Source: Nanobdellota archaeon
Lineage (GTDB): Archaea > Nanobdellota > Nanobdellia > SCGC-AAA011-G17 > PNOQ01
Direction of reading: 5' to 3'
Length of the DNA stretch: 55,491 nucleotides
NCBI GenBank assembly: GCA_018829185.1
Contig: JAHJUI010000017.1
Coordinates: forward strand, 1-55,491
In this document: positions 1 through 7,414 of the stretch, one piece after another
How positions within the stretch are numbered: the stretch's first letter is position 1
Layout of the letters: each line of letters opens with the position of its first letter
Notes under the pieces: model-generated
The model's database searches: none
Seen by the model: the letters and a program-made list of their open reading frames with translations, nothing else
Told to the model about the DNA's origin: nothing
Translations under genes and position numbers: made by a program

Positions 1-65
1 AAGGTATATTTTCCCTTTCTATTACAATTTTTACATCTGAGCCAGTCATTCCTTGTTTCTCCCAT
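1..65 (-). CDS. Partial small zinc-ribbon protein (runs off the window edge)
   Basis: Only the first 21 codons are inside the window. They start at an ATG on the minus strand and read MGETRNDWLRCKNCNRKGKYT, with a CxxC pair (Cys11, Cys14) that suggests a zinc ribbon or treble-clef knuckle. An AT-rich TATA-like stretch lies about 30-40 nt upstream on the minus strand (about 95-106), in keeping with other short-leader genes here. The rest of the gene lies before position 1, so the function cannot be named and the reading frame could still be false. Confidence 0.4.
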   Translation of the reverse strand, partial: MGETRNDWLRCKNCNRKGKYT

Positions 66-154
66 CTTTATTATAATTAAATGATTTGTAATTTATATTA
101 TTTTAGGTGGTGACAAATGTCATGATATAACACACTAAAAGTAATATAGCAAAG

Positions 155-162
155 TTTAAATA
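155..162 (+). promoter_or_regulatory. TATA box for the zinc-ribbon/ATP-grasp genes
   Basis: TTTAAATA lies 23 nt before the ATG at 186. That is where an archaeal TATA box would sit for a leaderless transcript. No Shine-Dalgarno sequence precedes that ATG. Confidence 0.55.
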
Positions 163-185
163 CATCTGAAAACAATTAACGATTT

Positions 186-323
186 ATGCCTAAAATAAAG
201 TTAGTTGGTTATTTGTGTTGTAGATGTGGACATAAGTGGATTCCTAGAAATTTAAAAGAAAAACCAAAAGTTTGTCCTAAATGTAAATCTCCTTACTGGG
301 ATGTTCCTAAAAAGAAGAGGTAG
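186..323 (+). CDS. Small zinc-ribbon protein, 45 aa
   Basis: This short gene encodes 45 residues with two cysteine pairs: CCRCGHKW near residues 10-17 and CPKCKSPYWD near residues 30-39. The CxxC-x(n)-CxxC layout with adjoining aromatic residues and a basic KKKR end is that of a rubredoxin-like or zinc-ribbon mini-protein common in archaea. It starts 24 nt behind a TATA box and ends 5 nt before the ATP-grasp gene, so the two are probably one transcript. Its role is unknown; binding of zinc is inferred from the cysteines only. Confidence 0.75.
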   Translation: MPKIKLVGYLCCRCGHKWIPRNLKEKPKVCPKCKSPYWDVPKKKR

Positions 324-328
324 TCAAA

Positions 329-1684
329 ATGGATGGCCTTATTGAAGTTAAGTTGGAAAAAGATCTTCTTTCTAATGAACTTGAATATTTTTTTACATTC
401 TTATGTGATAGGTTTGAGTATGCTGTTGAACTTTGGATAAAAGAACTTGAGAAGAAGTTTAATAAAAAATTTAAGCCAATTTGGATTTTATCTTCAAAAC
501 AAAATGATTTATTCAAAAAAGAGAATTTTATTATCATTAATAGATTAATTAATAAATTTCCTAAAGAAAACGTAGATTCGAAACTTGTTTGTCAAGAAGA
601 ACCTGAAGACCTAAACAAATACTTCTCTGAATCAGAATTCATTAAGGGACTGATTGAAAAGCTTGTTAGAAAACAAGGAAGGGTCTTTATTCTCCCATGG
701 ACTAGTTCTTGTTTAAAAGCTCAAAATCCTCAAGCAATTATTCTTGGTCCTGGCCCAGATGTAGCCAAAAAATATGATAACAAAATAACACAAGTAGAAT
801 TATTTAATGAATTAGGTCTACTAAGAAATAAAGTTCAAATATACAATAACTTTAAAGAACTTAAAAAAAATGTGAAATTTCCCTCATTCATTTCCGCATC
901 ATATACATCAGGTGGTTTTGAAAATGGAGTTATAAATTCTAAGGATAAATTAGATGAATATTATACTCGCGTTAGGGAAGAGAATAAGGGGGGGAAATTT
1001 ATTTCCGCAAGATTGATAGAGGATGTAAAACATTCCCCGAATGTTAATGCTATTGTCTTTGAAGAGGGAAAGACAGAAATTATTTGTATTAGTGATCAAA
1101 TTCTAAGAGGATGCAAGTATTTAGGAAACATTTATCCTAGCATTATAGATAAAAAATCAAAAAAAGCAATAATTGAAACAACAAAAATAGTGGGGAATCA
1201 TTTATCAAAAAAAGGATTTAAAGGAGTTTTTGGATTAGATTTTATAATAGATAGTAGAGGCAACCTATATACAATCGATTTAAATCCAAGAAGACAAGGA
1301 GGTTATGTATGTAATATTTTAATGGCCCTTCCAAAAGTTAGTTTAATTGAATTAGAACTTAAATTAGCTCTTAATGAAAAAATAAAAAATATTCCTTCTT
1401 ATGAAGATTTTCAAGTAGATTATGTTTGGGCACACTTAAAACTTAAACCTTATTACGATTTTATGAAAATAGTTAAAATCACAAATAAGAATCGGGTAGA
1501 TACTCCCTTTTTAGAGATTGGAAAAGGATTTAAAACAATTTTTTATCCAAAAGGATATCGATTTTTTGGAGGGGGGGTTGGATATGCGATAAAAAGCGGC
1601 AATAATTACAATAAAGTAAAAGAAGATTTAATCAAGGATATAGAAAAAATTCTCTCCACCCATTTAGATTTATACACTATCTAA
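329..1684 (+). CDS. ATP-grasp ligase of unknown substrate, 451 aa
   Basis: The C-terminal two thirds resemble an ATP-grasp enzyme (ATP-dependent carboxylate-amine/thiol ligases that pass through an acyl-phosphate). Visible pieces are a conserved lead-in NKITQVELFNELG (151-163), FGLDF-x3-DSRG (301-311) and the metal-binding DLNPRRQGG (317-325), where Asp/Asn would hold Mg-ATP. The first 120 residues are an N-terminal domain I do not recognise. No transmembrane segment is seen. The gene follows the zinc-ribbon gene by 5 nt and converges on the nitroreductase gene, with the last 15 nt overlapping. Its company (two radical SAM proteins, a carbamoyltransferase-like domain, a nitroreductase) suggests a role in making or modifying a small molecule or peptide; this is inference. 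Confidence 0.8.
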   Translation: MDGLIEVKLEKDLLSNELEYFFTFLCDRFEYAVELWIKELEKKFNKKFKPIWILSSKQNDLFKKENFIIINRLINKFPKENVDSKLVCQEEPEDLNKYFSESEFIKGLIEKLVRKQGRVFILPWTSSCLKAQNPQAIILGPGPDVAKKYDNKITQVELFNELGLLRNKVQIYNNFKELKKNVKFPSFISASYTSGGFENGVINSKDKLDEYYTRVREENKGGKFISARLIEDVKHSPNVNAIVFEEGKTEIICISDQILRGCKYLGNIYPSIIDKKSKKAIIETTKIVGNHLSKKGFKGVFGLDFIIDSRGNLYTIDLNPRRQGGYVCNILMALPKVSLIELELKLALNEKIKNIPSYEDFQVDYVWAHLKLKPYYDFMKIVKITNKNRVDTPFLEIGKGFKTIFYPKGYRFFGGGVGYAIKSGNNYNKVKEDLIKDIEKILSTHLDLYTI

Positions 1685-2218
1685 ATGGGTTATTTCTTCG
1701 ATGCTTAACTTCTTTCTTTTTTTACTTGAAGAATCTTTTGGATAACCCACTGTAATTGTAGCAAGAACCTCCATAGGCAACTGTATTCCTAGCCTTTTTC
1801 GGATTATTTCATTTTTCTGATCACCAATATAACAAGTGCCGAGACCTAATTCAGTTGCACGAAGAACTAAAAATGCTGTTGAAATTGCTAGATCTCTCAT
1901 TGCAATTGAGCGACAAACTTCTTTGTCTACCCCCTTATCCCTTGATTTTTCCCAACTACTTTTAGAATAAGTTGGAGGGTAAAAACAAGCTATCACTAAT
2001 CCGGGAGCAGTGCAAACGAAACGTTGTTTGTAAGCATCTCTTAATGAATAGATTGCTGATTTGTCTGTTAATGGTATATACCTATATCCCTGCAAGTTTT
2101 TACATGATGGGGCTAATCTAGCTGCTTCAATAAGTTCCTGCATTATTCCTTTTGGAAGAGGTTTATCTGAGTAACTTCTTACACTTTTCCTAGTTCTTAT
2201 CGCATTTATAACGTCCAT
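1670..2218 (-). CDS. Nitroreductase-family flavoprotein, 182 aa
   Basis: The protein has the layout of the FMN-dependent nitroreductase family: an N-terminal AIRTRKSVRSY FMN-phosphate motif (residues 6-16), AARLAPSCKNLQGYRY (about 31-46) for the flavin ring, and the later ELGLGTCYIGD segment (about 123-133). These enzymes use NAD(P)H to reduce nitro groups, quinones or C=C/C=N bonds, or dehalogenate. At 182 residues it is on the short side but complete. It is the last gene of the minus-strand operon, 4 nt behind the carbamoyltransferase/radical SAM fusion, so it probably acts on the same pathway. The substrate cannot be read from sequence. Confidence 0.88.
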   Translation of the reverse strand: MDVINAIRTRKSVRSYSDKPLPKGIMQELIEAARLAPSCKNLQGYRYIPLTDKSAIYSLRDAYKQRFVCTAPGLVIACFYPPTYSKSSWEKSRDKGVDKEVCRSIAMRDLAISTAFLVLRATELGLGTCYIGDQKNEIIRKRLGIQLPMEVLATITVGYPKDSSSKKRKKLSIEEITHLDSV

Positions 2219-2222
2219 TTTA

Positions 2223-4262
2223 TTATAACTTAAACTCTTCTTTTAAAAGTTCATAAAATTTTTCTAATCTTTTAGATAACTCCTCCGTTTTTATATTCAT
2301 TCTTGATTCCCATTCTTTAAAAGAAGAAGAACCAAAATATTTTTTAGATAATTCTTCAATAAGTTTAAAATCATGGTTGCTTCCAAATGTTTTCAACACA
2401 GATATAAATTCATTAGTTGTTTCATCTTCGTTAGTTGCATACTTTAGGGGCTTTATTCCTGAATCAAACCCCGCAATCTTAATAAATTTTCTCTCTCGAT
2501 TAGTTAATCTTTTTAAAATTTCGACAACAGACCATAGCAGGGGGGGTTGGTACAAACCTTTTTTATATTCCCATTCTATTAAAGTATTTGGTTTTATATT
2601 CATCACCATTAAAATAATCCATTTAATTGGGTGGGTTTCGTCAACATCTTTTAATATATCTTTAATTGTTTTAACAACATCTTCAATAGCTTCTTTTTCA
2701 GTAAGCACATTTGGTTTAAACATCACGTCTAATGAGATTTCTAAATCAAACTCTTTAGCATAATCTAAAAAGTTACTGTAAGCTTCCTCGTTAAAATTTT
2801 TATTGATAATACCTTCCCTAACAATGCAGGTTGTACTTTCCAGCCCCAAACCAATTTCAATTTTTTTATCATCTAGTATATCTCGCATTTGTTTTATCTT
2901 ATCTTCTGTGATAAATTCTGGTCTGGATTCACATGCAAATCTTTTTACCCATTCTCTTTTAGCAACTTCTTCAAGCATTCTTTTTCTTAAATTGGGAGAA
3001 TGTTCAGAATCATCAAAAAAACTTCCCTGCCCCCCATAATTAAGATTTGGGAATGCTTTAATTACCGGATCCTCTAATGTTTCTACAAACTTTCTTAATA
3101 AAATTTCATCAGATAATTTTACTATTGCCCCCCCATAATTGCACATCGTACACCCACCAAACTTTGAACGTGCATAAGAACACCCGACAGTAGGAAGCCA
3201 AAAAAGGGGCTGTTCTCCCCCTTCTTCAAAAGGTATCATAAAATATCTTTTTACACCATCTAACTTAAACTCTTGATTTCTAAACTGTTCAGTTCTTTGA
3301 TTTCTTAATTGCCCCATAACTATAGAAAGAATTTTTTTCCCTTCCTTAATTAATTCTTCCTCTTCCTTTTCTCTTAACATTTTTAAAAAAATTGCCATTC
3401 TAACAAATAATCCGTTTCTACTTTGTTTAAAATATTTTGCTTGCGGCAATTTATCTACTTTTACATCAATTTCTCCCACTCTTGGTAAAGGACATAGAAT
3501 AATTGCTGTCGGTTTTAATTTTTTGATTGTATCTTCTGTTATCTGATATTTGTTTAATTCAGCAAAAGAGGTCTCCGGATTATATTCATCATGCACAAGC
3601 CCACACATATATATAATATCTTCATCACACATGGTGTTCTTTGAGGAAACTTTTATTTTTATATCTCCCTTGAAACAAAGAGAATCTAAATCTATTTGCA
3701 GCGATTTAGGAGAAATTAAAGTAATCTCGTTATTCTCAAAAAAAGACAAGGCAACCAATAAAGAATGGGCTGAGCGCGAATTCTTCAAATCTCCAATAAG
3801 CACGATCTTTAAATTATCCAATCGTTTAAACTCCTCAAAAATCGTAAATAAATCTAATAATGCTTGCGTTGGGTGTTCATCCTTCCCATTACCACAATTA
3901 ATTATTCTTGTGTTTGTATTTTTTTCAGCAATAAAGGGGGCTTCTTCTAAGTTATGCCTTAGGCAGATCAAATCGACATAGTCCCCAATTACTCTAATCG
4001 TATCCTTAAAACTTTCACTGTTCCCCATAACTTTTTCAAATTTTGTTTCATACAAATTAACAATATTGCCCCCCAACTTTTGCATTGCTAAAGAAGAGCT
4101 TATTCTTGTTCTTGTGGATGGTTGAAAAAACAAAGTCGCTAAACTTTTTCCTTTCAATTTATCTCGAAACTTTTCAGGATTATTCTTCATCTCTTTAGCT
4201 AAGTGGAGAATCTCTAAGATTTCTTCTTTGCTCAAATCTTCTATTCTAATTAAATTTTTCAT
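2223..4262 (-). CDS. Carbamoyltransferase-like domain fused to a radical SAM domain, 679 aa
   Basis: Residues 1-300 match an aspartate/ornithine carbamoyltransferase fold: PSTRTR (48-53), LRHN (101-104), HPTQALLDLFTI (130-141), GDLKNSR (157-163), PLPRVGEI (258-265). These are the carbamoyl-phosphate contacts. By comparison with E. coli PyrB from memory, the aspartate-binding Arg229 and Gln231 correspond to Gly221 and Val223 here, and Lys84 of the 80s loop to Asn81, so the acceptor is probably not aspartate. Residues 340-679 form a radical SAM domain with cysteines 361, 371 and 374 (C-x9-C-x2-C in GCSYARSKFGGCTMCNYGG), a spacing I associate with the COG1244/RaSEA group. Its start codon overlaps the stop of the upstream radical SAM gene (TAATG), so translation is likely coupled. 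Such a fusion is not one I know. Confidence 0.85.
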   Translation of the reverse strand: MKNLIRIEDLSKEEILEILHLAKEMKNNPEKFRDKLKGKSLATLFFQPSTRTRISSSLAMQKLGGNIVNLYETKFEKVMGNSESFKDTIRVIGDYVDLICLRHNLEEAPFIAEKNTNTRIINCGNGKDEHPTQALLDLFTIFEEFKRLDNLKIVLIGDLKNSRSAHSLLVALSFFENNEITLISPKSLQIDLDSLCFKGDIKIKVSSKNTMCDEDIIYMCGLVHDEYNPETSFAELNKYQITEDTIKKLKPTAIILCPLPRVGEIDVKVDKLPQAKYFKQSRNGLFVRMAIFLKMLREKEEEELIKEGKKILSIVMGQLRNQRTEQFRNQEFKLDGVKRYFMIPFEEGGEQPLFWLPTVGCSYARSKFGGCTMCNYGGAIVKLSDEILLRKFVETLEDPVIKAFPNLNYGGQGSFFDDSEHSPNLRKRMLEEVAKREWVKRFACESRPEFITEDKIKQMRDILDDKKIEIGLGLESTTCIVREGIINKNFNEEAYSNFLDYAKEFDLEISLDVMFKPNVLTEKEAIEDVVKTIKDILKDVDETHPIKWIILMVMNIKPNTLIEWEYKKGLYQPPLLWSVVEILKRLTNRERKFIKIAGFDSGIKPLKYATNEDETTNEFISVLKTFGSNHDFKLIEELSKKYFGSSSFKEWESRMNIKTEELSKRLEKFYELLKEEFKL

Positions 4263-5350
4263 TATTTTGTATATTCATAAAATTCACTTCCATCTGGAAA
4301 TGTTAAAGTATTATGGTGGCAAGGTATACATTTTGGTCCTAATTTTACCCCCCATTTTTTAACAATTTCTAAACTTTTTTCATATGCCTCAATTAACTGA
4401 TTTTTATTGGGAGGAGGTACTTGACTTAGCGGGGTTTTTGGAGATGGTTGAAATGGGCTCAGTACGGGGGATACCCCTATTTTTGATAATGCTTCTACGC
4501 CTTTTAATGTATCTTCAATTGGTTCTAATCCTATTAATAAGATGGAACGGACATTGTTCTTACCAAAAACCTCAACAGCCCTTTTTAAAAAGTTAAAATA
4601 ACCTTGTTGACTAATTTTATTCTTTCCAATAATTAGTTTACCTGCTATTTCTTGGTTAAAAAGTTCTAAATTAACAGATAATTCATTTACCCCCCATGAA
4701 TATAATTCATCAACATAATTTATATCTTTTCTTGCCACCATCATGATATCAACAGGTTCATCAAATGATTTTATTATCTTTTTGTATACTCTGTCTATAT
4801 ATTTTTCATCTTTTGGTAGTGGATTTCCTCCGCTGATTAATATATGTTTAGCAGGCAATATCGGATCTTCAAGAGCGATTTCTATAGATTCTATAAAATT
4901 ATTAACATCTCTCTTTTTATATTTGGAACTATAAGACAAATCACAAAACTGGCAAGAAAAAGAACAGCCAGCAATCGGAGAGATTCTAACTCTATCTGTA
5001 TGGGTCATTGCAAACCAGCCATATTCTTTCCCTTTTTTATTTTTCTTGTCGAAATAAGAAGGGAGGGGTATTGATTCTACTCTTATAGATTTTCCTTCAA
5101 AATTTAAGGAAAACGAGTTATCGTTAAAATCTAGTACTGCCTTTGCATTTTTACAGAACCCTTCAGCAAAATGGCTGTTTATGAAAATATTAGTATTATG
5201 GAATTGAAGAGGAATCCCGCTTGTTGTAGCATATTCAAAAAGAGATAAAGGAATTTTTCCTCCTCTTGTTAACTCATTTTTGGCTTTTTCAGTAATCTTC
5301 ATACCATTAGCCATAAGTTCTATTTTTAATAATTCTGGAGGTTTTAGCAT
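4262..5350 (-). CDS. Radical SAM protein, 362 aa, first gene of the operon
   Basis: Canonical radical SAM cysteines are at 129, 133 and 136 (GCSFSCQFCDLS), which bind a [4Fe-4S] cluster that cleaves S-adenosylmethionine. The SAM-contact ISGGNP follows near residue 173. An extra KCIPCHH pair near the C-terminus (about 340-346) might hold an auxiliary cluster or metal. The N-terminal 110 residues are a beta-rich domain I do not recognise. On the minus strand a TATA-like ATAAATATTTA lies about 30-40 nt before the ATG with no Shine-Dalgarno, so the operon probably starts here. The next gene overlaps by one base. Function unknown; the family covers methyl- and thiotransfer, ring formation and rearrangement. 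Confidence 0.85.
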   Translation of the reverse strand: MLKPPELLKIELMANGMKITEKAKNELTRGGKIPLSLFEYATTSGIPLQFHNTNIFINSHFAEGFCKNAKAVLDFNDNSFSLNFEGKSIRVESIPLPSYFDKKNKKGKEYGWFAMTHTDRVRISPIAGCSFSCQFCDLSYSSKYKKRDVNNFIESIEIALEDPILPAKHILISGGNPLPKDEKYIDRVYKKIIKSFDEPVDIMMVARKDINYVDELYSWGVNELSVNLELFNQEIAGKLIIGKNKISQQGYFNFLKRAVEVFGKNNVRSILLIGLEPIEDTLKGVEALSKIGVSPVLSPFQPSPKTPLSQVPPPNKNQLIEAYEKSLEIVKKWGVKLGPKCIPCHHNTLTFPDGSEFYEYTK

Positions 5351-5428
5351 AAGAAAAGTTGAATGTTTTGGCTTAATAAATATTTATTTTCTTGAGAATA
5401 GGGTTATCTATACTTTCTAAGATAAATT

Positions 5429-5459
5429 ACTTTTTGTGCAATTTAGACTTTTTGTGCAA
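5429..5459. repeat. 13-bp perfect direct repeat in a divergent promoter region
   Basis: ACTTTTTGTGCAA occurs at 5429-5441 and again at 5447-5459, an 18-bp period. The pair lies between the minus-strand promoter of the radical SAM operon and the TATA box (5501-5508) of the first sigma-like gene. The position suits a regulator binding site acting on one or both promoters; no regulator is identified. Confidence 0.7.
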
Positions 5460-5500
5460 AGCCTGGAAAAGAGGTAAATATTATCTATATCCCAATAATC

Positions 5501-5508
5501 TTTTTATA
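5501..5508 (+). promoter_or_regulatory. TATA box of the first sigma-like gene
   Basis: TTTTTATA ends 22 nt before the ATG at 5531, and no Shine-Dalgarno sequence is present. The gene for this bacterial-type factor therefore seems to be read from an ordinary archaeal, leaderless promoter. Confidence 0.6.
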
Positions 5509-5530
5509 CTTTAATTAATCTTTATTTGTA

Positions 5531-6424
5531 ATGTATTCAAGCCCACTACAAGATCCTGCTAGAATATCTAATTCTGAGTTAAGAGAATACGTTAGAGAAA
5601 TCTTAAAATATCCCCGGTCCACTAGGGAGGAGGAAATAGAGCTTGGAAGGGGGAGGCGGGATGGGGATGCTGAAGCAAGGGATGCCTTGGTTATGTCTAA
5701 TCTTTGGTTTCCTGTTTATCACGCCTGGCCTTATGCCTATTCTTGGGGGCGGGATCAAGAGAGTAGAGAAGAAAGTTGTTTTAGATTAAGTGAGGAAGGG
5801 AATCTTGGTTTAGTCATAGCTGCAAACAAATTTGATGAGAGGCATGGTGTAAGGTTTACATCTTTTGCTAAATGGGAAATTGATAAAGCTATCTTTGATT
5901 TCTTTAAACAATGTGGCCAGAGGGTAATTAATGTCAGCCATTATAGGGCAAATCTTGTAAAAAAAGTTAAGGGCACTATTGAGTATTTACTAACTAAGGA
6001 AGGGCGTATTCCTTCTGCGGAAGAAATTTCAAATATGTTGGGGGATATTTCTGTTAATGTAGTTAAAAGCACCCTTAAAGTTTATAATTCAGTGGAATTA
6101 TCTTTTGATAGAGAAGATTCTGAGGAAGAAACCCTACATGATGAATTTTATTTTCATGATGGAAGAGATATATGGACTCGCTTGACAAGAGAATCCTTGG
6201 GTGAGGCTTTAGATCATGCAATGGGTGGTTTGAATCCTCAAGAAAGGAGTTTTTTAACCCTAAGATACCTCGAAGGGAAAGATAATAAAGAAATTGCTAA
6301 ACTCTGGAATGTCACCCCCAGCAGAGTAAGAGAGGTTAAACCCCTGGCTAAAGAAAAGTTTAGAAAACGTCTCGCTTATGATCCTCTTTTTAGAGAACTT
6401 GGGATGGATTACCTTATTGATTAG
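5531..6424 (+). CDS. Sigma-70-family-like protein 1, 297 aa
   Basis: The whole chain follows the order of a bacterial group 1-3 sigma factor. Region 1.2/2.1 is about residues 14-75 (LREYVREILKYPRSTREEEIELG, with the usual DAEARDALVMSNL). Region 2.2 is 88-101 (EEGNLGLVIAANKFD), the part that in bacteria grips the RNA polymerase clamp helices. Regions 2.3/2.4 are about 105-128 (VRFTSFAKWEIDKAI), region 3.0 about 130-146, region 3.1 about 158-185 (RIPSAEEISNML), and region 4 about 234-281 with the helix-turn-helix NKEIAKLWNVTPSRVREV. The -10-reading residues of region 2.4 (Gln437, Thr440 in E. coli, from memory) are Lys and Phe here, so its DNA target should differ. A paralogue follows 42 nt downstream. 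Archaeal RNA polymerase uses TBP and TFB, so a sigma-like protein here is unexpected. Function is inferred. Confidence 0.88.
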   Translation: MYSSPLQDPARISNSELREYVREILKYPRSTREEEIELGRGRRDGDAEARDALVMSNLWFPVYHAWPYAYSWGRDQESREESCFRLSEEGNLGLVIAANKFDERHGVRFTSFAKWEIDKAIFDFFKQCGQRVINVSHYRANLVKKVKGTIEYLLTKEGRIPSAEEISNMLGDISVNVVKSTLKVYNSVELSFDREDSEEETLHDEFYFHDGRDIWTRLTRESLGEALDHAMGGLNPQERSFLTLRYLEGKDNKEIAKLWNVTPSRVREVKPLAKEKFRKRLAYDPLFRELGMDYLID

Positions 6425-6434
6425 TAATTCAAAA

Positions 6435-6445
6435 TATTTTTAAAT
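6435..6445 (+). promoter_or_regulatory. TATA box of the second sigma-like gene
   Basis: TATTTTTAAAT lies 21 nt before the ATG at 6467, inside the 42-nt gap between the two sigma-like genes. The second gene can therefore be transcribed on its own as a leaderless mRNA. Confidence 0.5.
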
Positions 6446-6466
6446 GATTGTGAAATTCTTTTAAGG

Positions 6467-7375
6467 ATGGTTTCTGATTATGAAAAGGAAGGCCCCTTGG
6501 ATGCATATTTTAGAGAAATAAGTGGGTATCCCCCATTAAGTTTAGAGGAAGAGCTAGAACTGGGTAAGAATATTCAAATGGGAAATATCGGAGCAAGAGA
6601 CACTATTGTTAATCATAACTTGCAAGCAGTTGTTCATTTTGGTAAACGGTATTTTGATTTGGCAGACCCCCCTGGAATAATCAGTGTTGGGAATTCTAGT
6701 TTAACAGATTTTGCAGATGAGTTTGATCCATCTCATAAAAGAAGGTTAATTGATTATGCTAAAAAAGGGATAAGGGCCTCTATGTGGGATTATATTGCTG
6801 AAATGGGGCACTTCGCGAGTATTCCGAGGGCAGAAATTGAACTGGTAAGGTCATTACCTGTAGCGGTTAGTTTCTTGACTAACGTTCTTGGACATTATCC
6901 TTCTGTTGAACAAATCAAAGAAAGACTAATGGACCACCACCATCTTTCATGTTCTGCTAAAAGAATAAGAAACGTCATGTCGATTGATGGAATGTTTTCA
7001 GTGTCTTTGGATGATTGCGTGCCAAGGGATAATGAAGGAAGATTTGATTGTAGTGGGGCTGTTTTAACTGATGCTTTAGCTAATCCGGATTGGGAGAATA
7101 TACTTAGTTCATTGGATGGGGAGGAATCAAAAAGACGAGATTCATTAGAAAAAGTTATGTCAAATATTCTAAGGCAATTAAGTGAAAAGGAAAGAAACGT
7201 TTTGGTTATGCGTGGAGTTTACGGAATGCAATATAAAGAAGTGGCAAAGGCCATAGGATCTTGTACTTCAACTGCTTTTAATGTTTATAGAAAAGCAACA
7301 CAAAGAGCGAGGTTAATCGCAGAAGAAAGTTCCGAATTAAGAGAACTCGGCATGAATTATCTTTTTGAGCAATAA
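6467..7375 (+). CDS. Sigma-70-family-like protein 2, divergent paralogue, 302 aa
   Basis: Region 1.2/2.1 is very clear: GPLDAYFREISGYPPLSLEE (residues 9-28), then GARDTIVNHNLQAVVHFGKRY (42-62). Region 2.2 is worn: where sigma factors have an EGNxGL helix this one has SVGNSSLTDFADEFDP (73-88). Region 2.3/2.4 follows as RLIDYAKKGIRASMWDYIAE (93-112), region 3 near 144-155 (YPSVEQIKERLM), and region 4 at about 236-283 (LSEKERNVLVMRGVYGMQ, then a helix-turn-helix KEVAKAIGSCTSTAFNVYRKA). It ends with RELGMNYLFEQ, close to RELGMDYLID in protein 1, which marks them as duplicates. The decayed core-binding helix raises the option that it is a regulator or partner of protein 1 rather than an active sigma factor. 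Confidence 0.82.
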   Translation: MVSDYEKEGPLDAYFREISGYPPLSLEEELELGKNIQMGNIGARDTIVNHNLQAVVHFGKRYFDLADPPGIISVGNSSLTDFADEFDPSHKRRLIDYAKKGIRASMWDYIAEMGHFASIPRAEIELVRSLPVAVSFLTNVLGHYPSVEQIKERLMDHHHLSCSAKRIRNVMSIDGMFSVSLDDCVPRDNEGRFDCSGAVLTDALANPDWENILSSLDGEESKRRDSLEKVMSNILRQLSEKERNVLVMRGVYGMQYKEVAKAIGSCTSTAFNVYRKATQRARLIAEESSELRELGMNYLFEQ

Positions 7376-7383
7376 ACCAATAA

Positions 7384-7391
7384 TTTTATAT
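7384..7391 (+). promoter_or_regulatory. TATA box of the Orc1/Cdc6 gene
   Basis: TTTTATAT ends 23 nt before the ATG at 7415, in the 39-nt gap after the second sigma-like gene. No Shine-Dalgarno sequence is seen. Confidence 0.5.
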
Positions 7392-7414
7392 TTCTACTTC
7401 AATTACCTAATTCA

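Noticed and set aside
2223-3300. Assembly join between carbamoyltransferase-like and radical SAM genes
   Set aside because: The frame is continuous through a charged linker (about residues 298-335), with no odd homopolymer or stop at the join and consistent base use on both sides.
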